64,000 nucleotides of DNA, taken from the NCBI RefSeq assembly GCF_026151205.1, contig NC_087077.1, positions 19,589,975 to 19,653,974 on the forward strand, read 5' to 3'. Every line of letters begins with the position of its first letter. Position 1 is the first letter of the stretch. Below are positions 56,001-64,000 of the stretch, in pieces. This DNA is from Bolinopsis microptera (Eukaryota > Ctenophora > Tentaculata > Lobata > Bolinopsidae). A model generated the notes under the pieces. It saw only the letters and a list, made by a program, of their open reading frames with translations, did no database searches and was not told where the DNA came from. A program made the position numbers and the translations under genes.

Positions 56001-59000
56001 TAACTAATTACATTAATTAAAATTATTAACTTCTGCTAATAACTTGCCTGGGTACTCAGGGTGGCTCGGGTAACTTTTCTTAACAGTTTTAATTGCATCT
56101 AAATACAGTTACTAGTTGAACAAAGTGAACTACGAAAATATTACGCCACTTTTAAACGGATAAATTTCAAAGATCTTAAATATGTATGATGTAATGAAGC
56201 CTAGCACATTAAAAATTTTATTTTAATTTAAACTACAAAACCCAACAAGTTAATTTATTTAATTTTCTACAACCATTAAATTAAAGATCAAGGGTACCCC
56301 GCACTTGAATGATTTAGTTTTATAAAACCACTAAAATAAAGAGCACAACGAATTTGACCAAGAGAGTTGGTACCGAGAGAACTGATTTAAGATACTGGAT
56401 AGTGGATATGCGAGGTTGAATCTCGAATATTTATTATGACAAGTTGATCAAACTGGGCTCTGATGGTTTAAACGATCTCAGAGTTTAGAAATCAACTCCT
56501 TAGTTAATCTTATACGTCACCCTTAGTGAGATACAGCCATATTGACACCTAAATAAGGCTCTAAAACTAGGTCTATAAATAAATAGGTCTATAAATAGAT
56601 GAAATGAGAAACAAGTTCATGCCTAACTGAATATCACTAAAAAAAAGGCTATATACGGTACTTTAAATAAAAACAGACACAGAGGTTCTGAGGAGCAGTG
56701 AGCACGATCAATCAACTTTTCACAAAATAAGCGCTAAATAAGGTTCCACACCAACAGATAGGCAACATGTTATCCGGTTAAGTTACTGATGGTTGCTTTG
56801 ATGTTGAAATGAAATTAGCAACAATGCACAATCATTGACTTGAGTAAGCGAGCTGCTAAGAGGTGTATCATGTCTAAAAAAACGGCCTAATAATAGATAT
56901 AAAAATATTATAATATTATAAATATTATAACTGTAAAACCAGCCATTTTTGCGGGGATATAATATATTCGCGATTTTTCCAAAAATTACAGTAAATATGT
57001 TATATAATATCATGTCTATAAAACAGTCTGATAAAAATAAAACAGTCTGATAAAAATAATCTAAATATTTCACGTTCCAATGTTCTGTACTTGTCCTGAA
57101 ACATGTAAGAAGAAGGTACCACCACGTTTTAACAGAAAATAATATGGGAAATATGTGGGCATTTATCTAATAATTTTATCAGGTGCAAAGCGGAGATTGG
57201 CAGCCATTTCGCTAAACATATGCACATATTTTATCAACCAGCAACAAAGGGTTTTACGGATGAATAAACTCAGCAACATCTACTGCAAACTAGACCAGCT
57301 GTATTATGCACATAATATAAGAACCTGTAGAATTAGCACTGCACTAATTATTGTGGCAGAAGAGCCTTGGAATCAACAAAAATGTGAAGTCAAGTGTAGT
57401 TATCATAATATATATTACTTACTGTTTTATTATATAATAATGTTGTAACAAAGGTATTGGTCAGGTGATTAGTCTCGAGTTTCTGTAGGAACATTTTAAT
57501 TACAGAGGAATATCGTGCATATTTAGCATACAATGCACATATTAGGAATATTTAGCCTACAATTCAAGAACTATAATTACTGCAGTATGCTACTTGATTG
57601 GGTAAATTGGAAGGTAATTGTGGGTTTTATGAAGGAGTATGTGAACTATAAATAACTGTTCCACGGACTGATGACAATGACTACTACAAGTTACCATAGA
57701 TACAATGACAATGAGATATAATAAATAAATATGTAAACCAACTGAGAACAAACCAACAAACCAACAGATACCAAAGCAAAATCACACAAAAAACAAACAA
57801 ACCGACAAACAAAGATACAGAGAATAAACAAACAGTTGAAAAATAAACAAAGGGTTGAACCCACCTCGCTGATGGTCTGCAAGTCTAGAGGACGGGAAGT
57901 GTCAGTCAGGTGTTCTGCATGCACCTCCTTCCAACACTCGCTCTTGCTTCCAAACCCCTGTAAATACACTCGTTACACATTGCACGTGTTGATACACACA
58001 CGTTACACATTGCACGTGCAGTAGTATCCACAGTAAGGCTCGTGAACACTGCGGTTCATAATGTTTTACAGCTGTTAACTTACCAAAACATACTGTATAG
58101 TCGTTGTAGAGAAGCACAGTGACATTGTTCAGCTGCATAAAACCAAACTTGAATCCAAACGTTAACGCAAAGTAAGAGAACGGCCCAACACAGTCTAACA
58201 CACACTTGACAAGATAGAATCCGAGAAATGTAAAGAATCCCAAAAATGCGGATGAGAAGTGCGTCTTGTTGTCATGGTTACGAGTGTCATGGTTACGTGT
58301 ATTTCGTCATGGTTACGCGTGTACTTGCCTCAGATAGGGTGGATATGTCGTTTCCCTTGCTGTCTGTGTAGAATCCAGTAGAGCAGATCAACGTGTAACT
58401 CATTGGATTAATGTCTACAAAACCATACTTGCTTATACTCTGTTTCTTTATCTGTAAGGAAGTGGGTTAGATAATAAGAAGATATAGGAAGAGGGGGGAG
58501 GCTATGTTGGATAATGAGAAGATATAGGAAGAGGGGAGGGGGAGGCTATGTTAGATAATGAGAAGATATAGGAAGAGGGGAGGGGGTGGCTATGCTATAT
58601 AATGAGAAGATATAGGAAGAGGGGAGGGGGAGGCTATGTTGGATAATGAGAAGATATAGGAACTAGAAAGAGGGGAGGGGGTGGCTATGTTATATAATGA
58701 GAAGATATAGGAAGAGGGGAGGGGGAGGCTATGTTGGATAATGAGAAGATATAGGAAGAGGGGAGGGGGGTGGCTATGTTGAATAATGAAAAGATATAGG
58801 AAGAGGGGAGGGGGGTGGCTATGTTGGATAATGAGAAGATATAGGAAGAGGGGAGGGGGTGGCTATGTTATATAATGAGAAGATATAGGAAGAGGGGAGG
58901 GGGAGGCTATGTTGGATAATGAGAAGATATAGGAAGAGGGGAGGGGGGTGGCTATGTTGGATAATGAGAAGATATAGGAAGAGGGGAGGGGGGAGGGGTG

Positions 59001-60982
59001 GCTATGTTATATAATAAGAAGATATAAGAAGAGGGGAGGGGAGGCTATGTTGGATAATGAGAAGATATAGGAAGAGGGGAGAGGGGTTATGTTAGATAAT
59101 CAGAAGATATAGGAAGAGGGAAGGGGGGAGGGGAGGCTATGTTGGATAATCAGAAGATATAGGAAGAGGGGGGAGGGGGTGGCTATGTTGGATAATGAGA
59201 AGATATAGGAAGATGGGAGGGGGAGGTTATGTTAGATAATGAGAAGATATAGGAAGAGGGGAGGGGGAGGCTATGTTGGATAATCAGAAGATATAGGAAG
59301 AGGGGAGGGGGGAGGGGGAGGCTATGTTGGATAGTGATATCAGTAGTCAGTCTTATATTGTTATTCTAAAGGCGTATCTTCTGTAACAAGAATATGCCTA
59401 CATGTCTCCTTACTCCTTAGTCACAAAGGTGTGTGAAGGGTTGGTGTTTTGAATTTTCAAAGCGTGACCGGCATCTTTTATGCTTTTACAATTTACAGAA
59501 ATATTTCATTACCGCAGTAGTTTTCACATGATTGTGCATATTTTAAGAATATTTCAAACCAGGTAGAACGAAATAAAAAGAGGCCGACTTGTGAACTAAA
59601 TCTGGAAATTCGCGGGATAGCGTAAACAAGCTTGTCGCTATCCTAGGGTTGCCAAGTGTCCTAAAATAAGATAACCCAGGGCACTGCATGGGAGACAATC
59701 TTCCGCAAAATCTTCAGAAAATTCCAGGGAATCGAGGAGATGTGCTCGAGGCGGATGCATGACGGCATTTAATGTGCAAAATTAGGGATATTTTACGGCA
59801 TATTGGGAATTATGTAAAAAATCTTTAAATATTAATTGTCTGAAACCTCGAAGATGTCATATCGTAAGATCATATAGTTTGATGATTTTATCGTATAATT
59901 TTTTCCTCAATATCGAAATTTTTGAATAATTTAGAGAGTATATTACCGATATTTAAAGTTAAAATATTAAATAAAATAAACCTTATATCTGTAATATAAG
60001 TTATGGTGACATAATTCGGATTATTAAAGGTTTTCTTGAGTTTGAGTTTGGAATCTTCTATAATGTCTGAAACAAGTCCCCAAACACAATGATTTGAGAC
60101 TGAAAACCGTTAAAACATTTCCCAGGCAGGCACCAAGTCCACAGTATATTGGTCTAGTCGTGATACAGTACCGATAATTTATTGATATGCACCCTATTGT
60201 ATTACCAGATATGTGAACAATATTGAATTACCCGATATGTGAACAGTATCAAATTATCAGATATGGAAATTTAATAATTGCAGGGCTCAGAATACTCCGC
60301 ACGATGAAAAGAACCGTAATAGACCGTTACGTCTGAAGATAACAAGTATTGTTTATCGGCAACCTCTTAATTTGTGTCTCTCAGCCTGCTTAATTCTTTA
60401 ATTAGTTGTATTTTCCAAGGCTATTCCGGTAATTCCATCAGCTTATCTCCGAGCAAGTTATGTCCGGATATTTCAGAGACAAGTCCAAAAAAGGATACTT
60501 TTAAAGTTGCATACCAGGACTCCATATGAGTGCAATAGTTTATATCCTTCAAATTGGTGGGAAATAGCCGTTTAAAACAGGCCATACTTACCATTTTAGA
60601 TAAAAACATAAGTATCAATACGAAGAGATGTATATCAGTATGTCAGAATCTCAGACATTCATCTATATAATATAGACAAATAAAGACAAATAAAGAAAAA
60701 CAAGGACAAATAAAGACAAATATAGACAAATAAGACAAATAAAGACAAATAAAGACAAATAAGAAAAATAAAGACAAATAAAGAAAAACAAAGACAAATA
60801 AAGACAAATAAAGACAAATAAAGACAAATAAGACAAATAAAGACAAATAATACAAATAAAGACAAATAAGAGGAATAAAGAGAAAGGGTGAGCTTTACCT
60901 CTAGAACTGTAGAGTCAATAGTAGCTAGAACAGATCTGTACTCTGCGTTACTATTAGTGTGTAGACCGGGACCTGCAAACAC
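44011..60982 (-). CDS. RADIL-like Rap/Ras effector (RA-FHA-DIL-PDZ), 5' partial
   Basis: Exons, 5' to 3': 60899-60982, 58329-58451, 57865-57957, 55740-55829, 51668-51762, 49339-49490, 49063-49188, 48271-48395, 47651-47883, 47357-47525, 46995-47205, 46672-46849, 45111-45214, 44011-44729. Every junction keeps phase, giving 833 residues and a stop at 44011-44013. Residues 1-125 are a Ras-association domain (YRSVLATIDSTVLE, ISKYGF, then a DTSRPLDLQ tail). Residues 150-245 are an FHA-like region (KPFLILIQAFDRELDHVIYP, IGKHYKFIFKEA). Residues 297-690 hold a DIL domain (SNTTLFN, NWNKGIQMRIHLDYVLRW, LPKRDLLASTWAALSKTFP, NLSPAQLNHVLSNH). The last 75 residues are a PDZ domain (GLKLKK...DEILQINNTPV). 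RA-FHA-DIL-PDZ is the RADIL order; RASIP1 lacks PDZ. In vertebrates RADIL binds active Rap1 and controls integrin adhesion and cell migration. The initiator and start of RA lie upstream of this window or within the repeat at 61-64 kb. One intron is GC-AG. Confidence 0.92.
44828..44904. mobile_element. Family A miniature element, copy 7
   Basis: 77 bp in the last intron of the RADIL-like gene: TTACTGGGCCGCGCTCAGCC ... GCCTGAGGTCCCCAGGTAA, with TA outside both ends. The complement of copy 6 with about 90 percent identity by eye. Confidence 0.8.
45209..45472 (+). other. Antisense open frame in a RADIL intron, unresolved
   Basis: An 87-codon plus-strand frame begins with a good context (CACCATGG) and overlaps six bases of a RADIL-like exon. 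Its product (MALFSLQLLPEIIEFKNVHS, later FVKYLKKRRLL) has protein-like composition, but no domain is recognised. Another plus-strand frame just downstream ends at a good donor (LKYLSFKDE then GTAAGA). It could be a nested gene, a fragment, or chance. Confidence 0.2.
45779..45993. repeat. 11-bp array of E-box units (CACGTGTTAAC)
   Basis: About 17 copies of CACGTGTTAAC in three blocks separated twice by a TCCAGATAACTGAAA spacer. Each unit contains the palindromes CACGTG and GTTAAC. Located in an intron of the RADIL-like gene. Confidence 0.95.
46480..46640. repeat. Degenerate AGTAACT-rich tract
   Basis: Dense short words AGTAACT, GTTACT and CCAGTAAC in both orientations, giving a loosely palindromic intronic stretch. 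No fixed period. Confidence 0.5.
48425..48568. repeat. 8-bp array (GTTACCAG)
   Basis: About 18 copies of GTTACCAG with a few CTATCAGG and TTACTAGG variants, immediately upstream on the minus strand of the exon ending at 48395. It produces spurious open frames in two frames. Confidence 0.95.
49513..49670. repeat. 9-bp array (TAGTAATAT) with inversions
   Basis: Runs of TAGTAATAT switch strand three times at AATATTACTAATATT junctions, so the array consists of inverted blocks able to form long AT hairpins. It starts 20 bp from the acceptor side of exon 49339-49490. Confidence 0.93.
50473..50896. repeat. 24-bp minisatellite
   Basis: About 18 copies of CACTACTTGTGGGGCTATAA plus TAGT or TACT. The 24-bp length keeps several frames open on both strands, but the composition is pure repeat. 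Confidence 0.96.
51005..51046. repeat. 14-bp repeat (GGGTCACATGACGG)
   Basis: Three near-perfect tandem units, each with the palindrome GTCACATGAC. Confidence 0.85.
51912..51987. repeat. 14-bp array (CCAGGGTGATAKTG)
   Basis: Five full units, TAGTG type then TATTG type, in an intron of the RADIL-like gene. Confidence 0.9.
52454..52546 (-). CDS. Possible cassette exon of the RADIL-like gene
   Basis: A 31-codon in-phase segment (FKGELEDVKTLIIVMKTLYD...) between a weak CAG acceptor and a strong GTATGT donor. The family alignment does not need it: exons 55740-55829 and 51668-51762 already join in phase 0. Confidence 0.25.
53371..55102. mobile_element. Transib-like DNA transposon, non-autonomous
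   Basis: Ends CACAGTGGGAAA and its inverse, with a subterminal ATTATGACATTAAGC also inverted on both sides. Flanks carry a 5-bp duplication AGGAG (53366-53370, 55103-55107). CACAGTG ends with 5-bp duplications are the Transib pattern, the superfamily from which RAG1 derives. The 1732-bp interior has no readable transposase and is interrupted by a nested foldback element at 54238-54470. It lies in an intron of the RADIL-like gene. Confidence 0.7.
54238..54470. mobile_element. piggyBac-like foldback MITE nested in the Transib-like element
   Basis: Two arms of about 111 bp, inverted with only about three mismatches, around an 11-base loop (TCATTATATGT). Flanked by TTAA on both sides (54234-54237, 54471-54474). 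TTAA duplication and CCC...GGG ends (CCCATTAGGGACG) fit piggyBac-class MITEs. Confidence 0.88.
55183..55370. repeat. 60-bp direct duplication around a CRE/E-box doublet
   Basis: TTCTAGTAACTATTACAGGT plus GTGTATAATAAACTGTGTGT and following bases occur at about 55184 and 55316. Between them, TGTCATGACGTCACACCACG is present twice in tandem (55261-55304), each with TGACGTCA and CACGTG. Confidence 0.8.
55554..55735. repeat. 26-bp minisatellite abutting a splice donor
   Basis: About seven copies of GAAGTAGGAAGAAGTGGAAT plus AACTCT. The last copy ends five bases from the donor of RADIL-like exon 55740-55829. Confidence 0.93.
55840..57860. other. Intron of the RADIL-like gene, no further feature
   Basis: AT-rich; no repeat array or additional exon is supported. 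Confidence 0.45.
58094..58132 (-). CDS. Possible small cassette exon of the RADIL-like gene
   Basis: A 13-codon in-phase segment, LNNVTVLLYNDYT, between a TGCAG acceptor and a GTATGT donor. Skipping it also keeps phase (58329-58451 to 57865-57957). It would lengthen a loop of the RA domain. Confidence 0.35.
58478..59332. repeat. Purine-rich 44-bp minisatellite
   Basis: About 19 copies of a unit with GGCTATGTTGGATAATGAGA, AGATATAGGAAGA and GGGGAGGGGG. The plus strand is strongly purine-biased and each unit has two runs of four to six G. Located in the intron between the first two RADIL-like exons seen here. Confidence 0.95.
59335..60660. other. Intron of the RADIL-like gene, no further feature
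   Basis: No additional exon is needed or supported: exons 60899-60982 and 58329-58451 join directly in phase 0 with family-like sequence (STVLE then IKKQSISKYG). Confidence 0.45.
60672..60886. repeat. 10-bp array (AAAGACAAAT)
   Basis: About 20 copies of AAAGACAAAT with A-rich variants, ending 13 bp from the donor of exon 60899-60982. Pyrimidine-rich on the transcribed sense of the RADIL-like gene. Confidence 0.93.
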
Positions 60983-61021
60983 CTGTAACAAAACATGAGT
61001 AATTACTGGGCAATTAGGGGG

Positions 61022-61083
61022 TAATTTATAGGTAATTACTGGGTAATTGATAGGTAATTGATAGGTAATTGATAGGTAATTGA
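61022..61083. repeat. 11-bp repeat (GGTAATTGATA)
   Basis: Three to five units of GGTAATTGATA and GGTAATTACTG beside the acceptor side of exon 60899-60982. Confidence 0.85.
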
Positions 61084-61194
61084 GATGCGATTAAGCAGTG
61101 ATTTCCGTGTAAAGCTAGCAATGTACTTGCAGTTTTATAGATTATGATCTCAAAAAGAGGCATCTTAACAGACTCTACGAAATTGCGTTACAAG

Positions 61195-64000
61195 GTGAAA
61201 TGTACAGTTACAAGGTGAAATGTACCGGAGTTATTTAAAACTCTCACCTTGAGTATGCGGAGTAAATCAGACGTTACAAGGTGAAATGTACCGGAGTTAT
61301 TTAAAACTCGCACCTTGAGTATGCGGAGTAAAGGTGAAATGTACCGGAGTTATTTAAAACTCTCACCTTGAGTATGCGGAGTAAATACAAGGTGAAATGT
61401 ACCGGAGTTATTTAAAACTCTCACCTTGAGTATGCGGAGTAAATACAAGGTGAAATGTACCGGAGTTATTTAAAACTCTCACCTTGAGTATGCGGAGTAA
61501 ATAGCGTTACAAGGTGAAATGTACCGGAGTTATTTAAAACTCTCACCTTGAGTATGCGGAGTAAATAGCGTTACAAGGTGAAATGTACCGGAGTTATTTA
61601 AAACTCTCACCTTGAGTATGCGGAGTAAATAGCGTTACAAGGTGAAATGTACCGGAGTTATTTAAAACTCTCACCTTGAGTATGCGGAGTTATTTAAAAC
61701 TCTCACCTTGAGTATGCGGAGTTATTTAAAACTCTCACCTTGAGTATGCGGAGTAAATAGCGTTACAAGGTGAAATGTACCGGAGTTATTTAAAACTCTC
61801 ACCTTGAGTATGCGGAGTAAATAGCGTTACAAGGTGAAATGTACCGGAGTTATTTAAAACTCTCACCTTGAGTATGCGGAGTTATTTAAAACTCTCACCT
61901 TGAGTATGCGGAGTTATTTAAAACTCTCACCTTGAGTATGCGGAGTTATTTAAAACTCTCACCTTGAGTATGCGGAGTTATTTAAAACTCTCACCTTGAG
62001 TATGCGGAGTTATTTAAAACTCTCACCTTGAGTATGCGGAGTTATTTAAAACTCTCACCTTGAGTATGCGGAGTTATCTAAAACTCTCACCTTGAGTATG
62101 CGGAGTTATTTAAAACTCTCACCTTGAGTATGCGGAGTTATTTAAAACTCTCACCTTGAGTATGCGGAGTTATTTAAAACTCTCACCTTGAGTATGCGGA
62201 GTTATTTAAAACTCTCACCTTGAGTATGCGGAGTAAATCAGACAAGGTGAAATGTACCGGAGTTATTTAAAACTCTCACCTTGAGTATGCGGAGTAAATC
62301 AGACGTTACAAGGTGAAATGTACCGGAGTTATTTAAAACTCTCACCTTGAGTATGCGGAGTAAATCAGACGTTACAAGGTGAAATGTACCGGAGTTATTT
62401 AAAACTCTCACCTTGAGTATGCGGAGTAAATCAGTTACAAGGTGAAATGTACCGGAGTTATTTAAAACTCTCACCTTGAGTATGCGGAGTAAATAGCGTT
62501 ACAAGGTGAAATGTACCGGAGTTATTTAAAACTCTCACCTTGAGTATGCGGAGTAAATCAGACGTTACAAGGTGAAATGTACCGGAGTTATTTAAAACTC
62601 TCACCTTGAGTATGCGGAGTAAATACGTTACAAGGTGAAATGTACCGGAGTTATTTAAAACTCTCACCTTGAGTATGCGGAGTAAATCAGTTACAAGGTG
62701 AAATGTACCGGAGTTATTTAAAACTCTCACCTTGAGTATGCGGAGTTATTTAAAACTCTCACCTTGAGTATGCGGAGTAAATCAGTTACAAGGTGAAATG
62801 TACCGGAGTTATTTAAAACTCTCACCTTGAGTATGCGGAGTAAATCAGTTACAAGGTGAAATGTACCGGAGTTATTTAAAACTCTCACCTTGAGTATGCG
62901 GAGTAAATCAGTTACAAGGTGAAATGTACCGGAGTTATTTAAAACTCTCACCTTGAGTATGCGTTACAAGGTGAAATGTACCGGAGTTATTTAAAACTCT
63001 CACCTTGAGTATGCGGAGTAAATCAGTTACAAGGTGAAATGTACCGGAGTTATTTAAAACTCTCACCTTGAGTATGCGGAGTAAAGGTGAAATGTACCGG
63101 AGTTATTTAAAACTCTCACCTTGAGTATGCGGAGTAAATCAGACGTTACAAGGTGAAATGTACCGGAGTTATTTAAAACTCTCACCTTGAGTATGCGGAG
63201 TAAATCAGACGTTACAAGGTGAAATGTACCGGAGTTATTTAAAACTCTCACATTGAGTATGCGGAGTAAATACGTTACAAGGTGAAATGTACCGGAGTTA
63301 TTTAAAACTCTCACCTTGAGTATGCGGAGTAAATCAGACGTTACAAGGTGAAATGTACCGGAGTTATTTAAAACTCTCACCTTGAGTATGCGGAGTAAAT
63401 ACGTTACAAGGTGAAATGTACCGGAGTTATTTAAAACTCTCGCCTTGAGTATGCGAAGTAAATACGTTACAAGGTGAAATGTACCGGAGTTATTTAAAAC
63501 TCTCACCTTGAGTATGCGGACTACAAGGTGAAATGTACCGGAGTTATTTAAAATTCTCACCTTGAGTATGCGGAGTAAATCAGACGCGTTACAAGGTGAA
63601 ATGTACCGGAGTTATTTAAAACTCTCACCTTGAGTATGCGGAGTAAATCAGACGCGTTACAAGGTGAAATGTACCGGAGTTATTTAAAACTCTCACCTTG
63701 AGTATGCGGAGTAAATTACAAGGTGAAATGTACCGGAGTTATTTAAAACTCTCACCTTGAGTATGCGGAGTAAATCAATAGCGTTACAAGGTGAAATGTA
63801 CCGGAGTTATTTAAAACTCTCACCTTGAGTATGCGGAGTAAATCAGACGCTTACAAGGTGAAATGTACCGGAGTTATTTAAAACTCTCACCTTGAGTATG
63901 CGGAGTTACAAGGTGAAATGTACCGGAGTTATTTAAAACTCTCACCTTGAGTATGCGGAGTAAATCAATAGCGTTACAAGGTGAAATGTACCGGAGTTAT
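61195..64000. repeat. Hairpin-forming satellite, runs off the window
   Basis: Long unit of about 60-70 bp: ACAAGGTGAAATGTACCGGA then GTTATTTAAAACTCTCACCT then TGAGTATGCGGAGTAAAT plus a variable linker (CAGACGTT, AGCGTT, CAGTT, ACGTT or none). A 32-bp short unit lacking the first half repeats about 11 times in a row at 61870-62232 and twice near 61686. Each long unit holds nested inverted pairs, CAAGGTGA/TCACCTTG and GAGTT/AACTC. It lies upstream of the first RADIL-like exon seen, so it may sit in a 5' intron of that gene. Confidence 0.95.

Noticed and set aside
55740-60982. First reading of the 5' exons as a polo-box or MYCBP2/RCC1-type protein
   Set aside because: The downstream FHA-like, DIL and PDZ exons and the YRSVLATIDST/ISKYGF/SRPLDLQ order fit a RADIL RA domain and join in phase.
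62238-63560. Minus-strand frames repeating VRVLNNSGTFHLVT
   Set aside because: Open only because many long units are multiples of three; other units and the 32-bp run break the frame, and linkers vary freely.

Overview
The window is eukaryotic, almost certainly from an animal. It is AT-rich, its genes are split by short GT-AG introns, and most of the DNA is tandem repeats and transposon remnants. It holds an interstitial block of the animal telomere repeat (CCCTAA). The recognisable proteins are a RADIL-type Rap/Ras effector, a secreted sushi (CCP) protein and a long coiled-coil protein. The transposon mix, the AT-richness and the sushi gene suggest an invertebrate, perhaps an early-branching one such as a cnidarian. 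Nothing in the sequence fixes the phylum.

Layout. 1-10 kb: no intact gene; 9-, 26- and 44-bp tandem arrays, several short inverted-repeat transposons (one cleanly inserted inside the 26-bp array), and decayed retroelement coding sequence at 6.9-7.65 kb. 10.2-11.4 kb (minus): a broken P-loop NTPase-like pseudogene. 11.4-16.7 kb: no gene seen. 16.7-18.4 kb: a Penelope-like RT fragment (plus) and a LINE RT C-terminus (minus). 19.4-19.9 kb: telomere-repeat block. 20.2-23.4 kb: transposon-rich, with a hAT-like element carrying a flawless 8-bp target-site duplication. 23.66-24.83 kb (plus): signal peptide, an unnamed Cys-containing domain and a sushi module in three phase-1 exons, followed by a row of exon-like acceptor sites and a 41-bp minisatellite. 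30.4-35.27 kb (plus): a six-exon, about 680-residue coiled-coil gene with an N-myristoylation start, a DSGIDS phosphodegron-like motif and a recently expanded internal repeat. 35.8-42.86 kb: a 7-kb array of a 55-bp satellite with a local 330-bp higher-order period. 44.0-61.0 kb (minus): the RADIL-like gene. Fourteen exons join with unbroken phase into 833 residues covering RA, FHA, DIL and PDZ domains, and its 5' end lies beyond the window. Its introns carry about a dozen unrelated minisatellites and a 1.7-kb Transib-like transposon containing a nested piggyBac-like foldback element. 61.2-64 kb: a hairpin-forming satellite runs off the window end.

The genes do not form an operon or an obvious shared pathway. 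The main themes are one well-resolved gene, one unusual coiled-coil gene, and a genome in which nearly every intron and intergenic gap hosts its own tandem repeat. All assignments come from reading motifs, splice phase and repeat structure by eye, without database searches.
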